A stretch of 64,000 nucleotides of DNA from contig CAIIXF020000011.1 of the NCBI GenBank assembly GCA_903813345.2, positions 5,666,571 through 5,730,570 on the forward strand, written 5' to 3'. The stretch comes from Owenia fusiformis (taxonomy: Eukaryota > Annelida > Polychaeta > Sabellida > Oweniidae). Position 1 is the first letter of the stretch, and each line of letters starts with the position of its first letter. The notes under the pieces were generated by a model. That model saw nothing but the letters and a program-made list of their open reading frames with translations, made no database searches and was not told the DNA's origin. This document shows positions 11,851 to 24,332 of the stretch, one piece after another. Position numbers and translations under genes: made by a program.

Positions 11851-12122
11851 AAATAATGTTTAAAATATCAAATAAGAAAAATGTATAAACCTTGAATCTT
11901 TTTAAAACAGCAAATAAGAAAAAAAAACAAGTCAGTGTTGATAACTTCAAGTAAGACAAACACGACATCAAACTATTTTTATGTATAAACTCTTGTGCAT
12001 TTTTCTTGCTTGAACTTTTCATTTTTATATTCGAGTTCAAACCTACATTTCCCGTATTCGAACTTTCTTTTTTTCTATTCAAACAGTTATCACATTCCTT
12101 GTCAATTACTTGTTATATATAC

Positions 12123-15100
12123 TTATTGTTCACAAATAAAACCAACTTTAGCAGAGCATAACATATCGGCCCATTTGTAATTCCTATAGGAAGATAAAGC
12201 AACACAGTGTGAATCGTCATTTGGATTCGGTTCATCTGTGCCCCAAGCATAATATGTAGCACTTTTCCCCGATCCAGTCCAGATGTAGTCATTCGCAACA
12301 GCTCGATCATTGAGGCCAATGTTGAAGTATAGATCACCTAAATAAATAAAACCATGAATACAGTCATTAAGGCAAGTACGGGAAGATGAAGTTAGAAAAT
12401 TGATAAATAATGAATAAATAAACATAAAAAATAAGTTTTCTCTCAAATTCGTGAAGAGAGTGCGATTCACAAATATTTGGAATATAATATAATATATGTT
12501 GGAAAGGATCTGATTTGCTAAACGATTACAAATAGAGTAATAAAGATCACGTTCCATTTACGATTCTAACGTTCCAAACAATTACCAATCAAATAGAGCA
12601 ATAATGATATCGCTCCATTTTCTGCAGCATAAGAAACAAGGTAACTGGGTAACTATCAATATTTTTATGAATTTCATTTTATTGGCATTAGCTTCCGACA
12701 ATTATAAGTTTACCCCAATACCCAAATCACCAAAAGTTTTTTTCACCAAAAGTGTCTTATATCTGTGGACCAACGGAAATCGTACGATTATCGCACAATT
12801 AGTATAATGGAATAAAATTGTAAAAGAATGACATATTGGGGTGGGTATGTAGGTGGGCGGATTTGTCGTGTTGTCGTCCCTTGTTTGTCTCGACCTCAAT
12901 TGTGAATTTTGACATAAATCACTGGTGATCCACTTGATTACGCTGGTTACCGTAACGGTTCGTTTTGGTAACAACATGTCGGAACGTCGAATGTACGATT
13001 TTTCTTTTCTCCCTATTTCACGCAATGTAGGCAGAATCCCCACAACGTTTTTTCTCACAAACGTATATCAGTATCATATGTTTTATAAATGTACATGTTT
13101 GCGAAAAATAGCTCAGAAGACAACAGAATCGTCGATTTAATTCCTCACTTAAGTCACAGAAACGGTTTGGGTTAAAAGTGCAGATCTTAGCTGTTTTTCG
13201 AAATACCATTTTTGTAACTGAAGTGAGGAATTAAATCGACGATTCTGTTGTCTCTCGAACTATTTGTTCGCAAATATGTACATTTTCTTAAACATATGAT
13301 ACTGATACACGTTTGAGTAAAAAATGTCGTGAGAATTCTGCCTACTATGTGTGAAATAAGGAAAAAAGAAAAATCGTACCTTCGATGTTCAGACATTTTG
13401 TTGCCGAATCAAACCGTTTCGGTAACCAGTGTAATCGAGTGGATCACCAGTGATAATATAAATATTTAATAGATTATAACTTATGGACGCGTATATTCAT
13501 TCATGCATAGGCCGATGTCCAGACGGGTGTCGTACGGCAACGTTGGGTAGTTACAATTGTTCAAAATTTTCAGTTTTGAACAAATCATTCATTGCTTCGG
13601 CACCGGTGTTGAAGATAGGAGCAAATGTGAACACAGCATTAGTCGAGCTGCTTACGATATCCTTAAAATGCCTGTTGATTTTTCCTGGAGACTTTTTGTA
13701 TATTATTATGTACCGTACTCATTGGCGAATCTTAGACACCGGAAAAAGTGGGAAATCGACATCCGGCGCAAATGTGACCAAGGCATTATCTAATCTGAAT
13801 CTATTTTACTTGATATTCATAATTTATTTATTATAATAATTTGAAAAGAAAAAGAAAATGCCTAAATTAGTACATGTTACATGTACCTCTCATCTTGTCA
13901 TTGAAGTGAACTTGCTGGATTATATCATTGAAATACAACGTGGTTTCAGGTCAATTTTTAACTTCATGATTATTGAAGATATTTGTATGCTTTAATTACA
14001 AGTCATATCAATCAATTAAATTATTTATGAACATTAATATGTCTTCATGTTTATATCAGACGCTGAGAAGTTAGTATATGGAAGCAATATGTAAATGCAT
14101 GAGTTGCTAGGGCTATTTGTTCATTTTCGGCCTCTATGGTTACCAAATGTGCTCCATACTCAAGGCATCTGATCTCTGCGTCAGTGCAATTCAGGGGCCC
14201 TTGGTGAAAGCAATACGCTGACCCGTTGTAAATGTTTGTTAGTATATATTGAGATAGACATCGTTTTATCGCCGCAACCCCAAGTGAAGCCTTTACAAAA
14301 TAAGACGTTACGCCGTTAGCATATTATATGTTCTCCTTTATTATTCATTCATAAAATTAAATATTCGAGTTAAAATAAATCACAAATAATGCATTTAACA
14401 ATCCTTAATATCTTCCTGTCTGTGTTTATCAGTTGAATATGGCAAGGGGCATTGTGAAAGAGTCTAGAAAGACGGTGCGACAACGAGAGCGCAGGGCCGA
14501 AAAGCGCTACAAAGAAAAAAACGGGTAGGGTTTGAAATGTCTACTTTCTGGTGATTCTAATTCTGTATATCGTGACACAACCTTTTTGAATATAGAATTG
14601 TATTGAAGCGCACATTAATCTGAACAAAACTTGAAGTTTTTAAGAAGATTCCACGAATATTAAAACGTTTGCAATTACTTGGAGGAGCATTGCGCATATT
14701 TATCGCGTAAATCTTTGCATTTTGTCGGTAAAATGAACAATTACACTGTTACGCCGTGATGTACAGTATCTGACGTCGTATCTTAGATGATTTTGAAAAA
14801 ATAAATGTTTGACCTGTTTTTTACCTTGAGAGGGACATCGAAGGTCAAATCTCAAATCTAAAGTCAGATTTGAACTTCTGATGACTTGTAGATGATTTAA
14901 AAAAAGAATTTGGTCAATTTGAAGCAAGTTGAAAAAAGATCTTTCTGTCCTTTCGTTGAAGGTGAAATCTGAAATATAAAGTCAGATTTGAACTTCTGGA
15001 AACTTGTACATGAATTTGAAAACATTGAAATCAGTCTAAACAGTGTTTGATAAGTTATTGGAAGTTGTAAGAATTTGTTACAGACGTCGATCTCCGATCA

Positions 15101-16724
15101 CCAACCGCCGATCGCCAACCGCCGTGAAAAAAGAAGACCATAACATAATAAACTGAAATACTAGATATTTTGTTCTGCACCACACCAGTCCCCGAAATTT
15201 TAGTAAGCATTACTTATATCTGTAACTAAATCCAAGTAATTCTCCCTTTCGCGATTCGCTCTTTGAATCAGAACGTTCGCAAATATGTACTGAAAAAGCA
15301 CTCAAAAAGGACAAAATTTGATTGGTTTATATTTTCTCACTATGCATTTCGCGTAGCTATTTGCGTGACCCGAAAGTTCTAAATCAAACTAATTACGCAA
15401 TTTTGTTTTTACACCCGCACGCTAAATAAAACAATGACAACATCGGAAGTATTCTTCTTTGTCATTGCTTTAATAGTCTGTATACCGAGTTTAATCAATA
15501 AAAGATTGTACAATGAACAACAAAATTCGGAAACGAGTACTATAGATTTGCTTTCGGACCACTGAACAGAGTGACCTAGATAATAGCGACGCTTCTTCTT
15601 TGGTCTACTGCTCAGTTATTTGTTGGTTTTCAACGTAACTCTATGATGTAATTTGATGATGAATACTTTTATTCCGTTGTTGCATCGATGATGCAGTTTG
15701 TAGTGCGGTAAGATTGGCATGAAAGTATTGAAAGTCGAATGGAATTGTTTTTTCCAATATGGCGACTAGTCAACTGATCATGTGACTTTCTCTTCCGGAA
15801 TATTTTCTCACTTTTCAATCATCGTTTTCACCACGCTATGAATCAATACAATGAAAAAAGTAGCTGTTATATTAAGATTAATAAAAGATCAATCGTTTCT
15901 AATAATTTTTTCTGTACCCTCGTACGGGAATATGAACGAATATATCGTTTGAAAAATAGGTGTTAAAATCCCCATGTTAAACCTATGAGGGAAAACAAGG
16001 AAGTATAAATTTGTTCCTCCGCGAACTGCATCATGGGAAATATTTTGACCTTATAAGGAAAGATTTTCGCGTCTCCTCTTTTGAAGAGGGAACAGCGATT
16101 TCGAGAATTCAATTACTAAGTGTTCATAAAAATACATAATTATCTAATATTTGAAAATTTATTTGAAAGATAATTTATCAAAAAACGTCAAAACATTTAC
16201 ACCCCGTAGGTCTCGTTGAACTCGATTTAACATTTGTTGACTTTCTTAAAGAAAAAACTTTTTTTGAAGTGGTATTGAACCAACAAAACATGCATGGGAA
16301 CTGTAAGTGTCGTTATGTTTTAAAGTGTCTGTACTATTTCCATTCTTTGGATTTAGAATATTTTATATTCCAAGAGATTTTAAACAGAACTCACTGCTAA
16401 ACATCATAGTGTAATGTTGATGTGCTGGACTGCTTACTTTTGTGCCAGCGCCCCATCCAAATAAATCGCAATTCCATATTCTCTCTGTCAATTTTTCAAC
16501 GTTAATCTGGGCGCAATGTTTTGTTTTTACACATTGGAGGCTGCAATTCACAATAGAACGGGTTATCAAATTCTTTATGTGTCCAACCCCAGGCATCTTG
16601 TTGTCAGGTGTGAACTTCATATCGCCTACTTTGTGAAAAAGTGCTCAATTTGAGATGCGATGACAGCGTATGCACTGACCCAGACCAAGTATAATATTCC
16701 CCCCAAAATCCGAGTCACCATCAT
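12123..16724 (-). CDS. Secreted PAN/apple plus C-type lectin domain protein, three exons
   Basis: Exons on the minus strand are 16724-16438, 14290-14062 and 12337-12123. Exon 1 starts MMVTRILGGILYLVWVSAYA, a good signal peptide, then a PAN/apple-like segment with spaced cysteines (SIVNCSLQC, KHCAQINVE, WNCDLFGWG), and ends at a strong donor (AAAA/GTAAGC, phase 0). Exon 2 (acceptor GTAAAG, phase 0) is the first half of a CTLD: YNGSAYCFHQGPLNCTDAEI, then CLEYGAHLVTIEAENEQ. It ends at a weaker donor (CAGC/GTCTGA, phase 1). Exon 3 (phase 1) completes the CTLD: FNIGLNDRAV, an EPN motif typical of mannose-type sugar specificity, KWADMLC and FICEQ-stop. Phases match at both introns. The signal-peptide frame and the PAN frame differ by one base near 16628, so the copy is either broken, mis-sequenced or uses an unseen small intron. 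Role inferred: extracellular glycan binding. Confidence 0.65.
12918..13454. mobile_element. 537-bp fold-back element, copy A
   Basis: ATCACTGGTGATCCAC (12918-12933) is exactly inverted at 13439-13454, and the inverted similarity continues through almost the whole element (GGAACGTCGAA, AATCGTCGATTTAATTCCTC), so a single strand would fold into a 250-bp hairpin. Open frames inside are by-products. It lies in the second intron of the lectin gene. A second copy is at 23452-23917. Confidence 0.8.
13574..14528 (+). other. Two possible plus-strand exons inside the lectin intron (unproven)
   Basis: After a possible acceptor (AAAATTTTCAG), 13574-13793 is open and reads FEQIIHCFGTGVEDRSKC, then FSWRLFVYYYVPYSLAN and RRKCDQGII-stop. 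After another acceptor-like tract (GTGTTTATCAG), 14439-14528 encodes a very basic 29-residue frame (MARGIVKESRKTVRQRERR and on). I recognise no family, and the two are not phase-linked by clear sites. They could be chance frames or remnants of a gene on the opposite strand. Confidence 0.2.
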
Positions 16725-17690
16725 TTTGACTTAATTAACTACTATGTAGCGTTCAAGTGAATATTTTAATATTCCTTTATAAATAACATGTTCCATAGAA
16801 ATTAGGCAAAGCACATATCTTATGTACAAGGCTCAAGTTCTCGCTTCATGTACATGTACCTTAGAGGATGGTAGAAGCTTGTATCCATATGCTACATAGC
16901 ATCGTAGTTGTTAAGCCATTAGATCATTTATACATGCTTTGTTTCGATAACGATATTGAAATACAATTACCGTGAAATATTAATGCGTTACAATTATACT
17001 GATAAAAAAGTGCGTTCTGACAAAGAATATGTCACAATTATGGAGTCCATTGAATAACATACAAAGCTTGTTTTGTGTAAATATTACCCTGTGAAGAATA
17101 CAAATAAAAATGGTAACATCTTTATTTCGATAGAAAATAAAAAGATTCAAGAATGTTTATTTGATTTGTAATTGCAAGCTGCGAAGTGCTCATTGCTATT
17201 CTGATATCAAATGCCAAGGGCAAACCAATTTATTTCAAATACCAGGAAGATGAAAAATAAGTTAAGTTTGTTCATTTTTACTAAATTAACTTCACTAGCC
17301 TATATATTGCTTTCACGCAAATATTTCAATAACATCACATCACATTTACGTAGTTACGTAGCATTACCGTTGTATTGGGATCAAAATATCAGAGAAAAAA
17401 TTTGATTTCAAACAATGGAACTCTAATCAAGCCATCGATGCGGTATGTTGCGACAATATTATTAAAATACATATTCCATGAAATATTAATGAGTGTCAGT
17501 GTCTATAAAGCATTAGAGAATTGAAATAAGAGATTGAAGAAGGAAAACGAGAGCAATTATACAAGATATATTTGGAGCGTGTAGTCAAAACAACTTCACC
17601 TGATGCGTTCAAGTTTGCCTTCATAGGTGAAACCGGTATCATTTTGAACATGCTGTTACAATAGACCTTTCGAGAAAGTAAATTCATAGA
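16725..17690. other. No gene seen upstream of the lectin gene
   Basis: AT-rich DNA that should contain the lectin promoter on the minus strand. I see no clear TATA box, RNA gene or repeat boundary. Confidence 0.4.
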
Positions 17691-17874
17691 CGTGTCGAAA
17701 AAAGGTGGCGCATTTGTTTTTTAAGGATATCGCGTGAATGTAACTTTGATTCCCCGGATTATAAGATAATGTTCTAATTAAAGTTAGATATCATTTTAAA
17801 GCTGTTTCGATGAAGTTTTTAGATCAACTACACTCCGTTCACAATTCTTGCGCGTTCTTTTTTAAAAAAGAGTT

Positions 17875-18372
17875 TTTTACCAAAACATCTGGCAAATATC
17901 CCCTGTTGACAAGTTACACTTTGAATTATTTTTCGTCTTTAAACGCTCATAACTCAAACCAGAACAACGGCAACGCCAAAGCGTAGCGAATCCCATCGAA
18001 CAGAAATGGCTGGCATTTTTACAAACGAAATATAAAGCAAACATCATCAAACAACACACCAGAAAGGCCACCATTTTCAAAATGGTTGCTCACTAGCCAA
18101 GTTGTCATCAGAAGAAATAATATGCTTTTAAGTAGCCACCTATAAAATCTTTGAAAAATCGCATACATGTACTTGTAAAATAACACACATAAAAATGGTG
18201 GCCATTTTTCAAAATGACTGACTACTCCCCAAAGTTTTATTAGACAATGTGCCATGCTTAAAGTATTCACATATCAAATATGAACAAAATTGCTCCACTA
18301 CTTTTCGAGTTATAGTAAAAAATGTAAAAATGACAGCCATTTTTATAAAATGGCTGCCTACACTGGGCGAAG
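17875..18372. repeat. Tandem array of about 120-bp units, left part
   Basis: Units share CAAATATGAACAAAATTGCT, TCGAGTTATAG and an inverted ATGGCNGCCAT-type word (AAAATGGTTGC, AAAATGGTGGCCATTTTT, AAAATGGCTGCC). Roughly three degenerate units are seen here. The same array resumes at 22010, so the two parts were probably continuous before the insertion of 18380-22000. Confidence 0.65.
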
Positions 18373-19437
18373 TGACCAAATATAAACAATTTTAATCACA
18401 AATAATCAGTGAAAAAATGATTATTATCTGGTTAAAACCTATTATCGAGACTATTATTGGTGGTTATCGCTGATTATCAAGACTTATTAATCAACAATAA
18501 CCGGTGTTTTCACTGGTTATTACGATAATCAGTTCTTATTAATGTGTAGCCAATGGCAAAAATTCCAACTGATTATTATGTCAAGTGATTATTCACCCAA
18601 CTGGTTATCGCTTTGTTTTCATTAGCAATTAAGAACCGTCTGCCATTTATGCATCTAGCGCTTTTAATTATTATCCGTTGAATAAACAAACTATAGCCTT
18701 TGTCTAGCTAAAGAATATGAATTTTTGCGGAATTGAATTTTTTATTCAAACATCTTTTTTTTTAATTCATTATCAACCGAACAAAAAATAAAAGAAACAC
18801 ATTTTTAGAATTTCATTTAATGTTAGATTTTATTTAGCTGTCCAACTTCAATTACCAGGATTCGAGATTTTTCATTAGCAATTATCATGCAGCAGATTTC
18901 TGCAATTCAATCAATAGTTTATACTAATTAGTAGTAATTAAAGAATATCACCAAGAAAATATTTTATCATCGTGTAGAAAGTCCAATCTAAAATCTGGTA
19001 AATGTGTTGCGTTTATTGAAGCAATAACGTTGTGATACCACTGTAAAACTATAATTAAAATGTTTGATATGAAATCCGATTGTCAGGAATAAGAAATACA
19101 CATCAATACTTTTACATAATATCCAGTGTATTGAAATAAGATGTTATAACAAAGGCAATTGAAAAACTTCAATCTCAGTGAAACTAGTAGTGAAACTCCC
19201 TGAATCTGTTAAAGGGAAGCTTTCATTCAAGCACTGAAATCTAAGTTTAAGAGGAAGAATTCAGTATCCCGTGTGTTCACTACCCCCTCCCATCCCCAAT
19301 TATTTAACTATGCTCCAATGTGTTTCATTTCTGAGTTTAATAAATGCAATCAATATGATAGTTCTATATAACTCATTATTACCGTAGAGCAAATGTGCGC
19401 AAGGTTAAATTTTAATCTTTTTGAAAAATGTTAATTA

Positions 19438-19735
19438 GTTGCTTGGATGGTAGATTGTTTGTTTGATTGTTTATTAGCACGATTGATTGCTTGATTGGCC
19501 GTTTACTTGCAAACATTCTTTCTTTGTTGCTTTGCTGCTTCCTTGGTTTCTTGCATTAGAGTTTAATTAGCTACTTGCTTGGTTGGTTTGTCGGCTGTTT
19601 GCTTGCTTTATTTGTAAGTTGCATGGTTTGCTTTTTTACTTGGTTAGTTTCCTGCTTGCTTGGATGGTCGTTTGCTTGGTTGCTTGGTTGGTTACTTGCG
19701 TGGTTGGTTGCTGAGTTATTGATTTGAAACTTTCT
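19438..19735. repeat. Degenerate tetranucleotide low-complexity tract (TTGC/TTGG)
   Basis: Repeated GCTTGGTTGG, GTTTGCTTGC and similar words run through about 300 bp; the minus-strand frame here (KQTNQ-rich) is an artefact of the repeat. Confidence 0.75.
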
Positions 19736-19747
19736 AAATATCCATAA

Positions 19748-20029
19748 GCGTAGCCAAGGAGGAGGGGGGTTGCGAAAACCAATAAAAATCAAACCCTGAG
19801 AATGAGGACTCAAAGAGCTTTTAAATGCTTTTTATTTGAAGCTTCTAGCTCACTTTGGAAGGAACTTGCATCCAGTTTTTGTAAAATTCAATATAAAAAT
19901 CATTTTTGGCTTGTTTATGTCATAATCGCACCCCCTGTTTATGTCACAATCGCACCCCCCCCCCCGACTGAAAAGCGAAATATTTTTGACAATCGCACTA
20001 CCCCTGACTGAAAGCTGGCTACGCCCCTG
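19748..20029. mobile_element. MITE of the CGTAGCCAG family, copy 2
   Basis: GCGTAGCCAAGGAGG at the left is inverted at GCTGGCTACGCCCCTG at the right. The interior AAATGCTTTTTATTTGAAGC is shared with the copy at 51568-51830. Confidence 0.6.
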
Positions 20030-20105
20030 ATATCTGTTATTGGCCATCAATAAACTATATTTATATTGTGAGCATTTATGGGTTTTGATAACAATAGGCT
20101 TTATA

Positions 20106-20734
20106 CAGGGTGTCAAAAAACAACGGCACCCCCCTCTACAGCAAAAAGTGCTTAATGTTACATGGTGTGTCATATCTCATTTTAAAGACAATTTAATTCT
20201 GGAGTTACCTGAGAAATTTCAGCTTTATATCATATAATTTTACAGATGTACAGCTGATTCTTAGTAGTTAGTATGGCCACAAGTTGCTGCTAAAACAGCA
20301 GCTTATCTGGACGGATATGATTTCAATAAAAATTCACATAAAGGTGTAGCATTGCATAATCCTCTTCGCACTTTCCTCACATACTTCAGAAATACATCCT
20401 TACTGTGTCTTTTTTCAAGAGGCTCTTTGCCCATCAGTTCCTATACCCTGTTTTTCAGAAATGAACCCATATGTTCAGTGCAGTTGAAATCTGGAGTAAT
20501 TATTTCATATTTCACTTTCTGAAGATTTTACTTTTAACCAGTAACAGAGCAGCAAACAAAGTACCGAAGTAGCAAACTTTGAAACAATGTAGCTTTTCTA
20601 ATATTAAGTTTTATTAAATGAAATTTGATGAGTAACTCCAGAATTAAATTGTCTTTCAAATGAGATATGACATGATATGGAACATTAAGGACTTTTTGCT
20701 TTAGAGGGGGGTGCCGTTGTTTTTTGACACCCTG
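20106..20734. mobile_element. Mariner-type MITE with about 115-bp inverted repeats
   Basis: CAGGGTGTCAAAAAACAACG at 20106 is inverted at the right end (to 20734), and the arms match for about 115 bp (including GACAATTTAATTCTGGAGTT). TA dinucleotides flank both ends. There is no coding capacity, so it would need a Tc1/mariner-type transposase in trans. Confidence 0.85.
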
Positions 20735-22009
20735 TACATGTATAATTAATCAAATTTCATATTGTATCATGTTGGCTAAATCGTTTCAAGTGAAGAATTA
20801 CTGAATTAAGAACTGTAATCGGGGTTTGCTTAGTTTGAGCCAGGGAACAAAATGTAATCAGACGGACGGATTAATTAATGTTCGTTTTGATAAATGAGTA
20901 TTATAGGTTATAGGCAGTATCATGGGAACCAAGTAGTCGTGTATAGGATTATTTTTTGTTTACTTCAGAATTGAGTGAACCATCTGTAGTTTTAAAATCA
21001 AGATCAATAAATACATCTAATCAAGATCAAATATTAGAAATCTATTTTTGACTGGACAAATTCTTGTTCTCGAATGTCAAACAGAACCTTCATTATTATC
21101 ATTATTGTCGTTATTACATTACTTTTGTACATTATTACATACACAGTAAACGCGACCCGATCGGGGAGTGGATTCAGGTTTTTGTTATCTCTTTATGCAT
21201 GTTTTATTGCCAAATTAATATAAAAACAAGCTGGAGAAACATAAGTTTTTATTTTGTACTTTGTTACCACACGTCAAAAAGCGCATTTGAAGTTCAGAAA
21301 ATGTAAGAAGACTTGGCTAGACATTATGTACTTATATATTTATATGTTACGTATTTATTTTGTATTCAATTCGAATTCTGTTCACTCGCACTTCCTGAAC
21401 CACCCCCACCCCTTGGCTACGGGTATAAGTACTTTCAGCACACGGAGAGAATAACATTAGACTTCTGCAATGCAACTACATGTAATAAGAGACCTAAAAT
21501 GAAAAAAATGTAATGTAAGAATATACAATTGTAGCCCATCACAAAGTTCATTTATTTCATAAAAGCGTCAAGGGACAATGCCTCTAAACACTAAGATAAA
21601 CAAATTAACTTCCGTAGAAACATCCTGTTGTGGAAAAAAAGGCTTTTCACAACGGATTAGAATAGCCAGTCTGTCTAATTGTATAATATATTACATACAT
21701 TTTAAATTCCTTTATACTTCTTTTATACAGGTTGATCATTTTATTTAGACAAGAGATTTTTTTCCAGCAGTGTCATTTGTAATTAGCCCTTTGAAGTTTA
21801 ATCAGTCACAATAATCAGTTGGTCGGTTATTCAGTAAAGAAAAAAGTGATTATCGCAAGGCCATGCCTGTTGCCATTATATCTAGCCTTTAAAAGTTATA
21901 ATTAGGTCAGGATCAGACTGTGTCTGGTTATTAATGATTATTCTAAAAAATTAATCGCTGATTATTATGTGTTAATTCCAACCTGTTTGTCTAGTGCTAC
22001 TATCTGAAG

Positions 22010-22916
22010 TGTCATGAGACAGTGTGCAAGGCTCATGAGTATTCACATATCAAATATGACCAAATCGCTTCACTACTTTTCAAGTTATAGTAAAAAACAT
22101 AAAAATGGTGACCATTTTTCAAAATGGCCACCTACTACCCAAAGTGTCATTAAACAGTGTGCCATGCTTATAGTATTCACATATGAAATATGAAACATAC
22201 CAAATATGAACAAAATCGCTTCACTACTTTTCGAGTTATAGTAAAATACGTTAAAATGGAGGCCATTTTTCAATTTTTTTTCAAAATGGCCGCATTCTAC
22301 CAAAAGTGTCATAGGACGATGTGCCATGCTTATAGTATTCACATACCAAATATGAACAAAATCGCTCCACTACTTTTCGAGTTATAGTAATATACGTTAA
22401 AATGGCGGCCATTTTGAAAAATGGCCGCCTTCTACCAAAAGTGTCTTTAGGCAGTGTGCAATGCTTATAGTATTCACATACCAAATATGAACAAAATCGC
22501 TCCATTACTTTTCGAGTTATAGCAAAAATCGTAAAATAACGAATAAAGGCCGCCATTTTTTAAGATGGCTGCCATGTGCTTCTTTAATGTCTACATTTAT
22601 AGCTTTATTAATGTCCTTCATAATTTTTTTACATTTAAAACATAATTGCTATTACAGTTTTACATATTGCACCTAAATTACTGTAAAATCGGCACTAAAA
22701 TGGCCGCCATTTTGAATTGAGCGGCCATTTTGAAAATCGGGTTTCGAGCAGAACTTCTACCCCCATAGGGTATATGTGTACAAAATATGAACAAAATCGG
22801 GCCAACGGTATTTGAGTTATCGCCCGGACGGACGGACGGACGGACGGACGGACGTACGTACGGACGGACGGAGGCGTTCCCTATATCCCTCCGAACTTCG
22901 TTCGATGGGATAACAA
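22010..22916. repeat. Tandem array of about 120-bp units, right part, ending in a GGAC microsatellite
   Basis: About five units share AAATATGAACAAAATCGCTC, TTTTCGAGTTATAG, a palindromic AAAATGGCGGCCATTTT and AGTGTGCCATGCTTATAG. A variant unit at 22730-22820 leads into (GGAC)n at about 22825-22872 and a closing GGAGGCGTTCCCTATATCCC. The whole looks like a mobile element with internal tandem amplification; its class is not known to me. Confidence 0.7.
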
Positions 22917-23451
22917 TATATGACTATTATACTTATTTTTCGTCTTGATAAAGGTAGATGGAAGTTTTATTTCGAAGGATGAATTTTAGTAAGCGTCCCA
23001 TATTGTGACTTTTCAGGTGTACATTAAACATAAAATGCGAGATCGATTTTTAATAAATCATACATGATTATTTTGCTCTTAAACTCTTGTTTATTAATAA
23101 ATAGTTGATTTTGTTCGCAAAAGTATGTGTTTTCTGTTGTATGTGAAAAAGTGGAGGACGAAAGGTTTTCAAAATTCTTTAAAATAGGGCTAATTTACGC
23201 CATTCGCCTATTTTCTAGCACAGCAACACGTATATTTATTTCACCTAAAATATCAATTGATTCGTGTTTTATGATGCTCCTAACCGATTGTTAATACATA
23301 TACGATATCAGAGTAATTCGCCTTAAACATTTTGAGATATAGAGGTAAATGTGGAGGACGAAAGGATTTCCATATGTATGCATTTTTTGGTGTTAAAAAG
23401 CGAAAATGTGTAACAATACGTGCGCGAACATTTTGCGACGTGTCATGATAT

Positions 23452-23917
23452 TCACTGGTGATCCACTCGATTACGCTGGAACCGTTTCGGTAACAAAATG
23501 TCGGAACGTCGAAGCTACGATTTTTCTTTTTTCCTTATTACACGCGTCGAAGGCAGAATCCCCATGACATTTTTTCTCACAAGCGTATATCAGTATCATA
23601 TATTTTAGGAAATGTGCATGTTTGCGAAAAAGTAGCTCAGAAGACAACAGAATCGTCGATTTAATTCCTCACTTAAGTTACATAAACGGTAGGGGTTAAA
23701 AGTGCAGATCTTAACTGTTTTTCGAAATACCGTTTATGTAAGTTAAGTGAGGAATTAAATCGACGATTCCGTCGTCTTCTGAACTATTTGTTCGCAAATG
23801 TGTACATTTTCTTAAACACATGATACTGATACACGTCTGTGATAAAAATGTTGTTTGAGTTCTGCCTACAACGTGTGAAATTTCGGTAACCAGCGTAATC
23901 GAGCGGATCACCAGTGA
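23452..23917. mobile_element. 466-bp fold-back element, copy B
   Basis: TCACTGGTGATCCAC at 23452 faces the inverted copy ending at 23917. The interior matches 12918-13454 (GGAACGTCGAA, CAGAATCGTCGATTTAATTC). TAT is present on both sides (23449-23451 and 23918-23920), a possible 3-bp duplication. Confidence 0.75.
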
Positions 23918-24332
23918 TATTGAGAAAATTCATAATATTGAGAAAATTTCACAGAAGTGGATAGTAAATTTTTCGTGTCATGTTGTACAATGTCAAATTA
24001 TTGATTATACAGTTATCAGGTTATGGCAGACATTTTACACTTTAATTTTGTATTGCAAATTATTTATTTAAATGTTATGCTGATGGTGTTTTATATCTAA
24101 GCAATCATTTTTTAGTAAGACACAAATGGTAATAAAATTTTAAGTGGAATTTATGATCCATCAACCTTTTATCTGAAACCAATCCAATCGAACAATGATA
24201 AATAATATCTAGTACTTTTATTTATTTATTACGTTATTTAAAAATACTTTCTCCGGTGTGAGTTCTTATGTACATGTTTAATAAGTAAGTGACTACATGA
24301 ACAACACCATTTTTACAATATTCAACTTTAGT
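23918..24332. other. No gene seen
   Basis: AT-rich DNA between the fold-back element and the zinc-finger gene. It also holds a decayed finger-like word (TCTCCGGTGTGAGTTCTTATG at 24249) in the 3' flank of the array. Confidence 0.4.

Larger units (their letters stand above)
18380..22000. mobile_element. Putative 3.6-kb element inserted into the tandem array
   Basis: Both ends are dense in TAATCAG/CTGATTA words in both orientations (about 18385-18620 and 21790-21985), a subterminal-repeat pattern of DNA transposons. The array on the left stops at GGCGAAGTG and resumes on the right at CTGAAGTG, suggesting an insertion with a short duplication. No transposase frame is visible. The interior contains a degenerate TTGC/TTGG low-complexity stretch (19438-19735) and two nested MITEs (19748-20029, 20106-20734). 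Exact ends are uncertain. Confidence 0.4.

Noticed and set aside
19571-19813. Gln/Asn/Lys-rich minus-strand frame
   Set aside because: It comes from the low-complexity TTGC/TTGG tract.
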